From JAAYXE01 sp964391195 (GTDB lineage Bacteria; Chloroflexota; Anaerolineae; Anaerolineales; UBA4823), in contig CAYMLG010000013.1 in the NCBI GenBank assembly GCA_964391195.1, positions 24,029-88,028 on the forward strand: a stretch of DNA of 64,000 nucleotides, written 5' to 3'. Both the position numbers and the translations under genes were made by a program. Below the pieces are notes generated by a model, which had not been told where the DNA came from, ran no database searches, and saw only the letters and a program-made list of their open reading frames with translations. The stretch's first letter is position 1. Every line of letters begins with the position of its first letter. Positions 8,738 to 17,672 of this stretch are shown piece after piece.

Positions 8738-9578
8738 GGCGGTTCGCAACTGGCTGGAAGAGCATGGGCACGGGGCGGTCACTGCCACGCAGCCGGTAGG
8801 CGGCGGGTGCATCAACAACGGCGCGCGTCTCGTCACCCGTTCGGGGGATACTTTTTTCCTCAAGACGAATTCCTACGCGCCAGCCGGCCTCTTCGCCTGC
8901 GAGGTGGAGGGGTTGAATGCTTTAAAGCAGGAGGATGGGCCGCGAATACCGCGGCCCTACCTGCACGGCGCCAGTTTTCTATTGATGGAAGATCTAAAGC
9001 CAGCCGCGCCTCGGCCTGATTACTGGCCGGAATTCGGCCGCCGGCTAGCGGCGCTGCACAACCACACGCACTCCCACTTCGGCTTTCACCAGGACAACTA
9101 CCTGGGCAGCACCCCCCAGCCCAACCCGTGGACCGAAGATGGGTACGAGTTCTTTGGCGAGCACCGGATTCTATTCCAGGCGCGGTTAGCCGTTCAGCGC
9201 GGGCTGCTGGGACGAGAGGATGCTCGCCTGGCGGAAAAGGTGGCGAAGCGCCTGCCTGAGCTGGTTCCGCCCCAACCGCCGTCTCTGATCCATGGAGATC
9301 TATGGAGCGGGAATGCCATCACCGGTCCTCACGGTGAGCCGGCCCTGATCGATCCGGCAGTCCATTACGGGTGGGCGGAGGCAGAACTGGCAATGACCAC
9401 GCTGTTCGGATCGTTCCCACCCGCCTTCTACCAGGCTTATGAGGAAGTGCGTCCCCTGGCCCCGGGCTATGCCCGGCGATACCCGATATATAACCTGTAC
9501 CACCTGTTGAACCACCTGAACCTGTTTGGATCAGGTTACCTGAGGCAGGTGCAAGGGATACTAAGGCATTTCGAGTAG
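8727..9578 (+). CDS. Fructosamine kinase family protein (ketosamine-3-kinase)
   Basis: A 283-residue protein of the fructosamine/ketosamine-3-kinase family. Visible marks are PVGGGCINNGARL near the N-terminus, FFLKTN with the ATP-binding Lys, the catalytic loop LIHGDLWSGN and the following LIDPAVHYG (Asp for Mg). These enzymes phosphorylate Amadori-type sugar adducts on protein amines so that they fall off; many bacterial members prefer ribulosamines. The start ATG 8727 overlaps the phosphatase stop (8735-8737), so the two are translationally coupled. It is convergent with the aminotransferase gene, with only 19 bp between the stops and no clear terminator. Confidence 0.92.
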   Translation: MVPEAVRNWLEEHGHGAVTATQPVGGGCINNGARLVTRSGDTFFLKTNSYAPAGLFACEVEGLNALKQEDGPRIPRPYLHGASFLLMEDLKPAAPRPDYWPEFGRRLAALHNHTHSHFGFHQDNYLGSTPQPNPWTEDGYEFFGEHRILFQARLAVQRGLLGREDARLAEKVAKRLPELVPPQPPSLIHGDLWSGNAITGPHGEPALIDPAVHYGWAEAELAMTTLFGSFPPAFYQAYEEVRPLAPGYARRYPIYNLYHLLNHLNLFGSGYLRQVQGILRHFE

Positions 9579-9597
9579 AGGCTTTCCTGCTCGTCCT

Positions 9598-10989
9598 TTA
9601 CGAAATCGAAAAGTACGCGGAGAAATCGGGCTCCCATCCCTCCAAACGATATTCGCCGCTGGCCTTATCTTGCAGGTAATTCCCCTGGTAATCACCGCGG
9701 GCAATACAGTTCAAGGCTTCCACCAGGGCATCCACTTCATCTGTGGTATTGTACAGGCCGAAAGAGGCGCGCACCATGCCGGGCATATCCCGCTTGTCGC
9801 CGGCCAACATCAGGCGGCGGACTTCGGCAGCCTCCTCGCTGGATAACCCGAGCAGATGGAGCAAATAGGGGTGAGCGCAGAAACATCCGCTGCGTACCCC
9901 GATCCCGAATTCGTGCCCCAGGATCGATGCGACTTTAAAGTGAGAAATACCATCCAACTGGAATGGGATCACCCCCAGCCGGTTGATTGCGTGGTCCGGA
10001 TCTGTGCTGCCGAAAATGCGGATGCCGGGTACAGACGGCAAGCGGCGGAGGGCATAGGTGGTTAGCTCGGCTTCGTGCCGGGCGACGGCCTCCATGCCAA
10101 CCTGCTCCAATTGGTGAATGGCGGCGGAGAGAGCAACCGCGCCCACCGTGTTCGGGCTGCCCGCTTCATCCCGATCGGGGGGCTCGGCCCAGACCACGCT
10201 GTCCAGGGTGACGATTTCCACCGTGCCGCCGCCCTGGAGGTCGGGATCACCGGTTTCGAAGGTATCGCGCCGCCCAACCAGGGCGCCGGTGCCGAAGGGG
10301 GCGTACATTTTGTGGGCGGAAATAGCCACGTAGTCCAGATGGCGGGGGTCATCGAGTGGCAGCATATCGACTTTGCGATGGGGGGCCAGTTGGGCGCAGT
10401 CCACCAGAATTTGTGCGCCTACGGCGTGCGCTTTCTCTGCAAGGCGGTGGATGTCATTCAGGTAGCCGGTCACATTGCTGGCCCCGGTGATGGCCACAAT
10501 AGCGATCTGGCTTCCGTATTTTTCCAGTTGGGAATCGAAATCGGACTCATCCAACCGTCCATCCGGTGTCAGGCGGGCGTGGATCACCCGCGCCGCGGAG
10601 CGCCAGGGGAGATCGTTAGAGTGGTGCTCCATCCCGGTGGTCAGGACGATATTGCGCTCGGGGTGGAAGTGGAAGCGGCGGGCAAGTTTGTTAATCGCCT
10701 CGGTAGTGTTCTTACCGAAAATGCAGGTATGTTCCTCAGGGTCTGCCCCTACAAAGCGCAGAACTATCTGCCGGGCCTGTTCGTAGGCATGGGTGGAGAG
10801 CTGGCTTTTAAAGCCATTGCCGCGATGAACGCTGCTGTAGAAGGGGAGGAAGTTATCGACAGCTCGTTGGACAGCGATCAGCGGCGGGGTGGAAGCGGCG
10901 TTATCGAGATTAATATACTGGCGGGGGGGTGCTCCGTAGCGGGGGACTAAGGCATCGAGACCTAAGAACAGGTGGCGGTAGTTGGACAT
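9598..10989 (-). CDS. Class V aminotransferase, cysteine desulfurase-like
   Basis: A 463-residue PLP enzyme of fold type I. It has INLDNAASTPP at the N-terminus, the PLP-lysine motif ISAHKMYAPFGTGALVG and a Cys-containing loop RSGCFCAHP, where SufS-type enzymes carry their catalytic Cys. These suggest cysteine desulfurase or selenocysteine-lyase-like chemistry, but the family also includes other beta-lyases and isopenicillin epimerase-like enzymes, and no suf/isc genes are near. It is longer than SufS (about 410). The leader contains a strong hairpin (11013-11054). It is transcribed divergently from mraZ. Confidence 0.85.
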   Translation of the reverse strand: MSNYRHLFLGLDALVPRYGAPPRQYINLDNAASTPPLIAVQRAVDNFLPFYSSVHRGNGFKSQLSTHAYEQARQIVLRFVGADPEEHTCIFGKNTTEAINKLARRFHFHPERNIVLTTGMEHHSNDLPWRSAARVIHARLTPDGRLDESDFDSQLEKYGSQIAIVAITGASNVTGYLNDIHRLAEKAHAVGAQILVDCAQLAPHRKVDMLPLDDPRHLDYVAISAHKMYAPFGTGALVGRRDTFETGDPDLQGGGTVEIVTLDSVVWAEPPDRDEAGSPNTVGAVALSAAIHQLEQVGMEAVARHEAELTTYALRRLPSVPGIRIFGSTDPDHAINRLGVIPFQLDGISHFKVASILGHEFGIGVRSGCFCAHPYLLHLLGLSSEEAAEVRRLMLAGDKRDMPGMVRASFGLYNTTDEVDALVEALNCIARGDYQGNYLQDKASGEYRLEGWEPDFSAYFSIS

Positions 10990-11012
10990 ACATTCTCCTT
11001 ATTAAGTGAATG

Positions 11013-11054
11013 GGCACTCAGGCAGCCGGATGCCAGGCCGGCCGCCTGAGTGCC
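11013..11054. promoter_or_regulatory. Strong hairpin between aminotransferase and mraZ
   Basis: An 11-bp perfect outer stem (11013-11023 with 11044-11054), one mismatch, and a 5-bp inner stem around an 8-nt loop. If the aminotransferase promoter lies upstream, this hairpin is in its 5' leader, ending 24 nt before the start codon. It matches no riboswitch I know. It could instead be a transcription barrier between the divergent genes. Confidence 0.5.
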
Positions 11055-11118
11055 TGATACAGATGCAGGGATTGGATCGATAGTACATAAGACCTATGCA
11101 ACGAGTGGGCAAAAACAC

Positions 11119-11147
11119 TTGCACAACACAGAAATTTCGTATATACT
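11119..11147 (+). promoter_or_regulatory. Promoter of the dcw cluster (mraZ)
   Basis: TTGCAC (11119-11124) and TATACT (11142-11147) are separated by exactly 17 bp, a good sigma-70-type promoter. The start point would be near 11154, just before the MraZ-type boxes. Confidence 0.72.
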
Positions 11148-11158
11148 GTGTGTGTAAG

Positions 11159-11183
11159 TGGGATAAAGTGGGATGAAGTGGAG
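11159..11183 (+). promoter_or_regulatory. Three MraZ-type boxes (TGGGN repeats)
   Basis: TGGGA at 11159-11163, TGGGA at 11169-11173 and TGGAG at 11179-11183 are spaced by 5 nt, giving a 10-bp period. MraZ of other bacteria binds direct TGGGN repeats with 5-nt spacers in front of its own gene. Here they begin a few bases after the predicted start point, suiting autorepression. A lone TGGGC lies at 11106-11110, upstream of the -35 box. Confidence 0.75.
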
Positions 11184-11230
11184 CGCCGGGATAGGCCGGC
11201 GTTCTGTCGTTAATGTACAGGGTAGAACTA

Positions 11231-11671
11231 ATGTTCTTAGGCCAGTATCATCACAATATCGATGAAAAAGGACGCCTGACGATCCCGGCCCGCTTTCGCG
11301 ACCTCCTGGCCGCGGAAGGTGCTTACGTCTTGCAGGGGTTCGACAATAATTTGATGGTGCTGACCGTGCCCACCTTCGAAGCCATCTCGAAACGAGTCTC
11401 GCAGATGAGTCTGACGGACCCATCGGCTCGCCTGTTGAAACGACTGATTTTTTCCACCGCAGATCGGGTAGACGTCGATCGAGCGGGGAGAATCCTGATC
11501 CCACAATTTTTACGCCGGAGCGCCGGTTTGGATGGGGATGCGATCCTCGTCGGGGTGGGCGATTATTTCGAAATCTGGGCTCCTTCGGTTTGGGAGCAGC
11601 AAGTCGATCAATTGCAAGACGTTGAGGCCAACGCTCAGCGCTTCATGACCCTGGAACTCTCCTCTGGCTAA
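11231..11671 (+). CDS. mraZ: Transcriptional regulator MraZ
   Basis: A 146-residue MraZ with both SpoVT/AbrB-like halves. The first half contains DEKGRLTIPARFR and the second DRAGRILIPQFLR. MraZ forms a ring-shaped oligomer that binds the TGGGN repeats in front of the dcw cluster. Two ATGs are in frame. 11213 has no ribosome-binding site, while 11231 has AGGGTAG five bases upstream and yields the usual MFLGQY start, so 11231 is chosen. First gene of the dcw cluster. Confidence 0.95.
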   Translation: MFLGQYHHNIDEKGRLTIPARFRDLLAAEGAYVLQGFDNNLMVLTVPTFEAISKRVSQMSLTDPSARLLKRLIFSTADRVDVDRAGRILIPQFLRRSAGLDGDAILVGVGDYFEIWAPSVWEQQVDQLQDVEANAQRFMTLELSSG

Positions 11672-11829
11672 GCCAGGTCTCATCGGGAGCAGAACAAACC
11701 TGCGGTGACCAACTCACCGTAGCCACGAGTTGCCGGTATCAGAACCGGCAGCACATCATGCCCTCACCGCCGGCTTTGCTACTCCCGATTTTCGTCGAAA
11801 CCAGTAAAGGTTCAGAAACGAAAGCTGTG

Positions 11830-12825
11830 ATGGTCCAATCAAGCGGAAGCGGTCCGCTTCCTCATCTACCGGTTCTTTACCATGAAATTATACACGCGTT
11901 GCAGCCAGGCCGGGGTGGATTTTATGTGGATGGTACGGTTGGAGCTGGTGGGCATGCCTGGGGTATTCTGGAAGCCAGTGCGCCAGACGGCCGTCTGCTC
12001 GGACTGGACGTGGATCCGCAGGCTCTCACATTGGCCCGCCAGCGCCTCGCTCAGTTTGCTTCACGTGTGATCCTGGTACGCGCTTCTTACACCACGATCC
12101 GGAAGCAGCTCGAGGCGGTCGGTTGGCCAGCAGTGAATGGGATCCTTCTTGATCTGGGCGCATCTTCGATGCAATTCGACACACCAGAGCGCGGCTTTTC
12201 GTTCCTCACCGATGCCCCCCTGGACATGCGCTTTGACCCGGAGAACCCAGAGCGAGCTGCCGATCTGGTGAATTCATTGCCGGAGCAGGATCTGGCCAGT
12301 CTGCTGTATCGCTACGGAGAAGAGCCACATGCGCGCCAGATTGCCCGGGCAATTGTTCGGGCCCGCCCGCTGCACACCACCCGCCAACTGGCCCAGGTGG
12401 TGGAACAGGCGGTCGGAGGGCGGAGCAGGCGTTCGGGCGGCAAACGGAAAGAAAAGTCCGGACCCCGGCTGCATCCGGCGACGCTCACCTTTCAGGCCCT
12501 GCGCATTGCCGTGAACCGGGAGTTGGAGGCGATCGAGGCGGCGCTGCCTGAAGCGGTGGACCTGCTGGCGCCCGGCGGCCGCCTGGCCGTGATCTCCTTC
12601 CATTCTTTGGAGGACCGCCTGGTGAAACAGTTCTTCCGGCGCGAAAGCCGGGACTGCATCTGCCCGCCCGGGCAGCCGGTTTGCACATGTGGACACCTGG
12701 CTTCGGTGCGGGAGATCAACCGCCGGCCGATCCAGCCGGGCGCTGAAGAAAGCCGGGAAAACCCGAGGGCGCGGAGCGCAAAACTACGCGTGGTCGAGAA
12801 AATCGATCGCACCCGGACCGGTTGA
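11830..12825 (+). CDS. rsmH: 16S rRNA (cytosine1402-N4)-methyltransferase RsmH
   Basis: A 331-residue RsmH (MraW). It has HLPVLYHE at the N-terminus, the SAM-binding VDGTVGAGGHA and LGLDVDPQAL, and the family signatures LLDLGASSMQFD, PERGFSF and VISFHSLEDRLVK. It methylates C1402 of 16S rRNA in the P site. The frame is open back to ATG 11758, but the conserved start is close to ATG 11830. Neither has a strong ribosome-binding site. The 158 bp after mraZ contain a small GCCGGT/ACCGGC hairpin. The C-terminal zinc-like CICPPGQPVCTC stretch is normal for this family. Confidence 0.94.
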   Translation: MVQSSGSGPLPHLPVLYHEIIHALQPGRGGFYVDGTVGAGGHAWGILEASAPDGRLLGLDVDPQALTLARQRLAQFASRVILVRASYTTIRKQLEAVGWPAVNGILLDLGASSMQFDTPERGFSFLTDAPLDMRFDPENPERAADLVNSLPEQDLASLLYRYGEEPHARQIARAIVRARPLHTTRQLAQVVEQAVGGRSRRSGGKRKEKSGPRLHPATLTFQALRIAVNRELEAIEAALPEAVDLLAPGGRLAVISFHSLEDRLVKQFFRRESRDCICPPGQPVCTCGHLASVREINRRPIQPGAEESRENPRARSAKLRVVEKIDRTRTG

Positions 12826-12894
12826 AATTTTATTGGCATAGTAGTTGCACACCTGTATGGCGAGGGGTGGCCCGAACCAGCAGGAGAGATAAAT

Positions 12895-13389
12895 ATGAAT
12901 CGAGTTCAAAACCTTACCCAGGCCTATTCCCAGGCTCCCTGGAGAATCCAGATGCAGATTATCGGTGGGTTTTTGCTTGCCCTGGTCTCGATTGCCGTTG
13001 TGGCCGGCATCTACCTCAACGTGAGCGCCAGGGCGGCGACAATCGGCCGCGAGATTCAAAGCCTGCAGGCCGAAATTCGCAAGCTTGAGCGGGAGAATGC
13101 CGATCTCCAATCTCAGGTGGCTTTTCTGATCTCCGCAGCCGAGATGGAGAAGCGGGCCAGGGAGATGGGCTTTCAATCCATTGGGATGGATGAAACACTC
13201 TTTATCCGGGTGCCCGGTTACGTGGAAAGGCGCACGGCAGTCATCGCTCCTGCGCCCGGCCCAGCCACCCTTCCACCGCCCTCCCAACCCTCGGAATACA
13301 CCGAGTCGTTATTCGAGTGGCTGCAGCGAGAAATCCGCAACTCATCCTTCCCGTTTTTGAGTTTGCAGCCGTTCAAGGTGCAGCAATGA
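12895..13389 (+). CDS. ftsL: FtsL-like cell division protein
   Basis: A 164-residue bitopic membrane protein. It has a short cytoplasmic N-terminus, one transmembrane helix (about residues 22-45), a periplasmic coiled coil with heptad Leu/Ile (about 50-85), and then a Pro-rich tail. Position between rsmH and ftsI and this topology identify it as FtsL or a septum-formation-initiator relative. It would hold FtsQ/DivIB and activate FtsWI. Sequence identity in FtsL is always low, so the name rests on topology and order. Its TGA overlaps the ftsI ATG. AGGAGAG ribosome-binding site. Confidence 0.85.
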   Translation: MNRVQNLTQAYSQAPWRIQMQIIGGFLLALVSIAVVAGIYLNVSARAATIGREIQSLQAEIRKLERENADLQSQVAFLISAAEMEKRAREMGFQSIGMDETLFIRVPGYVERRTAVIAPAPGPATLPPPSQPSEYTESLFEWLQREIRNSSFPFLSLQPFKVQQ

Positions 13390-15215
13390 GTGTGACAACC
13401 GTTGGGGATCCATCCTATCGAAATGGGACCACCCGCCCAACTGCCGGGCGGAGCCGCCAGCATGACTGGCGTTTTGTGCTCATGGGAGCATTGCTCTCTT
13501 TTGTCCCGGTGTTAATCGTACTCCAGATGGTCCGTATCCAAACCGATCCGGAACAGGCTGCACTGCTGCGCGAGCGCATCCCGCGCTACCAGGGATCGAT
13601 CCAGCCAATCCAGCCGCCGCGAGGGTTGATCTACGACCGCTGGGGCCGCTTGCTGGCCGGGAACAAAACCGTTTACCAGGTGGGGGTGGAACTGGCGAAT
13701 GTGGAAAACCCCGATACGATCGCCACTACGCTGGATGTCGTCCTGGATGCGGAATATGACCGGATCTTTAGACTGGCCAGCCAGGAGGCGTCTGATGAGG
13801 CTGTCTATGCCGTTCTGGCTACCCATGTATCTGAAGAACAGGTGGAAAAGCTGAAGAGCCTGATGGAGCAGATGGAAATCGCCGGAGCCGGAAGCAATGA
13901 TCCGAATAAGGCCAGTCTGCGTGGGCTGGTGTTCGAGCCGATGTTGGCCCGCACTTATCCTGAAAAGGAGACTGCTTCCAATATCCTGGGGTTTGTCAGC
14001 CTGGATGGCCAGGGTTACTATGGGGTGGAGGAACGCTTCAACCAATTGCTGGCGGGGAAGAGGACGAATATATTTGTGCCCCTCGACCCCAACCAGGCGA
14101 AAGACTTGCCCTCGGTGCCCCCAGGAGCAAGCCTGGTTCTGACGATCGACCGGGAGATCCAGGCAGAAGTTGAGCGCATCCTGGACGATGCGATCGATTT
14201 TCACGGCGCTGAGTCGGGTACAGTGGTTGTCCTGAACCCCCGGACAGGGGAGCTCCTGGCGATGGCGACCACCCCGAGGATGGATCTGAACAACTATATC
14301 GACTACCTGGACCAATATGATGAAGACAACCCGTTCAATCGGGTAATCAGCCAGGCTTACGAACCCGGCTCGGTCTATAAGATTTTGACAGTTGCTGCGG
14401 GCCTGGACAGCGGAGCCATCCGTCCGGAAACAACCTTCCTGGATACGGGCGTGTTCGAGATTGGTGGCATCTATATCTACAACTGGAACGGTGGGGCCTG
14501 GGGGCAGCAGGATATGACCGGCTGCCTGCAGCACTCCTTGAATGTGTGCATGGCCTGGATCGCTTCCCAAACCGGAGCGGCGACATTCTACAATTATATG
14601 GAGGCTTTCGGTATTGGAAACCTGACCGGAGTCGATATGGCCGGCGAAGTCCCCGGTCGCCTGAAACGCCCTGGTGATGGGGACTGGTATGACGCCGACC
14701 TCGGCACCAACTCGTTCGGGCAGGGTGTAGCGACCACTCCGCTTCAGATGGCAGTTGCCGCATCAGCCCTGGCCAACGAGGGGCAGCTCATGGCCCCGCA
14801 TGTTGTCCGCTCACTGATCGATAAAGGGTACCAGTACGATATCGAACCGCGAGTGTTGAGCACACCGGTACGCCCAGAGACTGCCCGGACGCTGACCGAG
14901 ATGCTGGCGAACTCGTTGGAGATCGAATCCTCGGATGCGTTGGTCACCGGCTACCGGGTGGCAGGAAAGACAGGCACTGCGGAAATCCCCACCCCCTTCG
15001 GCTACACCAGTAACCAGACCAACGCCTCCTTCGTTGGGTGGGGCCCGGTGGACGACCCGCAGTTCCTGGTGTATGTCTGGTTGGAGAAGCCGTCTTCTTC
15101 GATCTGGGGTTCGGAAGTAGCCGCACCCGTTTTCAGTGAAATTGTGCAGCACCTGGTTGTGCTGTTGGACCTGCCTCCGGATGATATCCGGCAGCAGTTG
15201 ACGCAGAGCCAATGA
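13386..15215 (+). CDS. ftsI: Peptidoglycan transpeptidase FtsI (class B PBP)
   Basis: A 609-residue class B penicillin-binding protein. It has one N-terminal transmembrane helix (about 25-47), the dimerisation domain (PPRGLIYDRWGRLLA and ILGFVSLDGQGYYGVE) and the transpeptidase domain with SVYK (active-site Ser), a following SLN and KTGTAE. It cross-links septal peptidoglycan with FtsW. No PASTA domains are seen at the C-terminus. ATG 13386 overlaps the ftsL stop; the frame is open further upstream inside ftsL, but that is not coding. Confidence 0.95.
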   Translation: MSVTTVGDPSYRNGTTRPTAGRSRQHDWRFVLMGALLSFVPVLIVLQMVRIQTDPEQAALLRERIPRYQGSIQPIQPPRGLIYDRWGRLLAGNKTVYQVGVELANVENPDTIATTLDVVLDAEYDRIFRLASQEASDEAVYAVLATHVSEEQVEKLKSLMEQMEIAGAGSNDPNKASLRGLVFEPMLARTYPEKETASNILGFVSLDGQGYYGVEERFNQLLAGKRTNIFVPLDPNQAKDLPSVPPGASLVLTIDREIQAEVERILDDAIDFHGAESGTVVVLNPRTGELLAMATTPRMDLNNYIDYLDQYDEDNPFNRVISQAYEPGSVYKILTVAAGLDSGAIRPETTFLDTGVFEIGGIYIYNWNGGAWGQQDMTGCLQHSLNVCMAWIASQTGAATFYNYMEAFGIGNLTGVDMAGEVPGRLKRPGDGDWYDADLGTNSFGQGVATTPLQMAVAASALANEGQLMAPHVVRSLIDKGYQYDIEPRVLSTPVRPETARTLTEMLANSLEIESSDALVTGYRVAGKTGTAEIPTPFGYTSNQTNASFVGWGPVDDPQFLVYVWLEKPSSSIWGSEVAAPVFSEIVQHLVVLLDLPPDDIRQQLTQSQ

Positions 15216-15233
15216 AAGGGACCTGACCAAGGA

Positions 15234-16661
15234 GTGCTTACCCTCGCCGATATTCTCGAAGCATTAACCGGTTCCCGTCCTCCGCAGGCCAGGGCTTCCA
15301 GCAGGGAGATTTCTGATGCCGTGGTTGATTCCCGGCAAGCCGGTCCCGGCGCCCTGTTTATCGCATTACCGGGAGAGCACGTAGATGGACATGATTTCGT
15401 CCCGGAGGCGTTTGAACGAGGCGCAATCCTGGCCCTGGTGCACAGGGATATGCCCGAAGGGTTGGCAGTGCTCGATCTGCGCTCCGGATTCGACGATGCC
15501 GGGCTGCAGGACTTGACTTTTCCCTCCTGTTTGCGGGTGGAGGATACGCTGACCGGGCTCCAGCAGATCGCCCGCTATTGGCGCAAGAAGCTGGACCTGC
15601 GGGTGATCGGTATCACCGGCAGCGTGGGAAAATCGACGACCAAGGAACTCATCGCGGAAGTCCTCCGGCAGCACTATCGCACCTTAAAAAATCCGGGCAA
15701 CTTGAATAACGAGATCGGTTTACCGCTGACGATTCTGCAGTTGAGCGAGGAACACCAGCGGGCGGTGCTGGAGATGGGTTTCTACGTGCCCGGCGAGATC
15801 GCCCTGCTGTGTGACATCGCTCAACCTCAGGTAGGGGTGGTCACCAATATCGGGATGGTGCATGCCTCCCGGGCAGGTTCCCAGGAAGCGATCGCCCAGG
15901 GCAAGGCCGAGTTGGTGCAGGCCCTCCCCCCGGGACCCGAGGGTGTTGCAATCCTGAACTACGACGATCCGCTGGTCCGCGCCATGGCCGGCCAGACCAG
16001 GGCGCAGGTCTTCTACTATGGGCTGGATCCGGAGGCCGATCTGTGGGCCGATGACCTGGAAAGCTTCGGGTTGGAAGGGATCCGCTTCAGCCTGCATTAT
16101 CGGAACGAGGTGATTTACCTGCGGGTGCCGCTTATCGGCCGGCACTCGGTCCATACCGCCTTACGGGCGGCGGCGGTTGGCCTGGTGGAGGGATTAACCT
16201 GGCAGGAGATCGCCGATGGTCTGCGCTCCGGGCGGGCACAATTACGCCTGGTTGCGGTGCGATCTCAGACCGGGGCGATGCTGCTCGATGACACCTACAA
16301 CGCCTCGCCTGAATCTACTCTGGCGGCTTTAAATCTATTGGAAGATCTCGAGGGGCGAAAGGTGGCGGTGTTGGGAGACATGCTGGAACTGGGTCCTTAC
16401 GAATCCCGAGGCCATGAGCTGGTGGGCGTGAGAGCTGCGGAAGTGGTGGATGAACTGGTGACCGTAGGCGAGTTGGGGCGGCTGATCGCCAAAGCGGCCC
16501 GCCGGGCCGGACTGCCCCGCCAGGCCATCACTGAAGTGAGCGATAGCCAGGAAGCGGTTCAGACCTTGCAGAACCGCCTGGGACCGAAGGATGTGGTCTT
16601 GATCAAAGGATCACGGGGCATGCATATGGAAAACATCGTCGCCGCTTTGGAGGCCCACTAA
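15234..16661 (+). CDS. murF: UDP-MurNAc-tripeptide--D-Ala-D-Ala ligase MurF
   Basis: A 475-residue Mur ligase. The P-loop is GITGSVGKSTTK, followed by NPGNLNNEIGLPLT and LDDTYNASPES, the MurF-specific signatures. It adds D-Ala-D-Ala to the UDP-MurNAc-tripeptide in the cytoplasm. It starts with GTG 15234 preceded by AAGGA. It comes directly after ftsI; murE, which normally sits between these genes, is not here. The stop TAA shares one base with the mraY ATG. Confidence 0.95.
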   Translation: MLTLADILEALTGSRPPQARASSREISDAVVDSRQAGPGALFIALPGEHVDGHDFVPEAFERGAILALVHRDMPEGLAVLDLRSGFDDAGLQDLTFPSCLRVEDTLTGLQQIARYWRKKLDLRVIGITGSVGKSTTKELIAEVLRQHYRTLKNPGNLNNEIGLPLTILQLSEEHQRAVLEMGFYVPGEIALLCDIAQPQVGVVTNIGMVHASRAGSQEAIAQGKAELVQALPPGPEGVAILNYDDPLVRAMAGQTRAQVFYYGLDPEADLWADDLESFGLEGIRFSLHYRNEVIYLRVPLIGRHSVHTALRAAAVGLVEGLTWQEIADGLRSGRAQLRLVAVRSQTGAMLLDDTYNASPESTLAALNLLEDLEGRKVAVLGDMLELGPYESRGHELVGVRAAEVVDELVTVGELGRLIAKAARRAGLPRQAITEVSDSQEAVQTLQNRLGPKDVVLIKGSRGMHMENIVAALEAH

Positions 16662-17653
16662 TGCTGGATAGCCCAATGGCTTTGGCCCTGGCCGGGTTCA
16701 GCTTTATGCTCACGGTCATCTGGGGCCAGCCGCTGCTGCGGGTGCTGCGGCACTTCCGAATAGGCAAAACGATCCGGGTTGAAGGACCGGAAAGGCACTT
16801 TACCAAATTCGGCACTCCAACAATGGGCGGTGTAATGATTGTGCTGCCGGTGGTGTTGATCACCCTCCTGCTCAATGCGGCCTCGATCATGAATGTGCGC
16901 GTGCTGGGGCGTTCGGTGATCTTACCCATGGGTGTGATGGTGATCTACGCCGCATTGGGAGCGATTGATGATTGGGAAGGTCTACGGGGGCGGCGCAGGG
17001 GCCTGGGGATGCGAGCGCGAACCAAGTTCTTCTTCCAGGTGCTCTTCGCGCTTGGGGCGGCCATCGGCCTGCGTTACTTCCTTGAGGCGCCCGACCTGTA
17101 CCTGCCGGCTGTGAAAGGCATCGTTGAACTCGGGCCCTGGTACATCCCCATCGCTACCTTTGTCATCGTCGGGTATTCCAATGCGGTCAACCTGACCGAT
17201 GGTTTGGATGGATTGGCGGGGTTGATTTCCGCCACTGCGTTTGCCGCTTATGGGGTGATCGCGTTGATCCAGGGGCAGATATTTCTCGCCCGGTTCTGCT
17301 TTACGCTGGTCGGAGCGCTGTTCGGCTTTCTTTGGTTCAACGTCCACCCGGCGCAGTTGTTTATGGGTGATACCGGTGCGCTGTCCCTGGGGGCTGTGCT
17401 GGGCGTGGTCGGCCTGATGACCGGGCAATGGGCTTTGCTGCCGATCATCGCCATTATTCCGACCAGCACAGCGTTGAGCGATATCCTTCAGGTGGGGTAT
17501 TTCCGCCTGACTCATGGGAGACGATTGTTCAAAATGGCGCCCCTCCACCATCATTTCGAGCTGTCCGGTTGGAGCGAGACGCAGATTGTGCAGCGTTTTT
17601 GGTTGATCGAGCTGCTATCCGCGATGGTTGGTGTGGCGCTCGCTTTTGTGTAG
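16661..17653 (+). CDS. mraY: Phospho-N-acetylmuramoyl-pentapeptide transferase MraY
   Basis: A 330-residue polytopic membrane protein of about ten transmembrane helices. Conserved cytoplasmic loops are all present: the DD pair in AIDDWEGL, NLTDGLDGLAG, FMGDTGALSLG and the HHHFEL motif. It transfers phospho-MurNAc-pentapeptide to undecaprenyl phosphate to make lipid I. The start overlaps murF by one base, a translationally coupled arrangement. Confidence 0.97.
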   Translation: MLDSPMALALAGFSFMLTVIWGQPLLRVLRHFRIGKTIRVEGPERHFTKFGTPTMGGVMIVLPVVLITLLLNAASIMNVRVLGRSVILPMGVMVIYAALGAIDDWEGLRGRRRGLGMRARTKFFFQVLFALGAAIGLRYFLEAPDLYLPAVKGIVELGPWYIPIATFVIVGYSNAVNLTDGLDGLAGLISATAFAAYGVIALIQGQIFLARFCFTLVGALFGFLWFNVHPAQLFMGDTGALSLGAVLGVVGLMTGQWALLPIIAIIPTSTALSDILQVGYFRLTHGRRLFKMAPLHHHFELSGWSETQIVQRFWLIELLSAMVGVALAFV

Positions 17654-17672
17654 TGGTTGATTGAGGAGAGAA

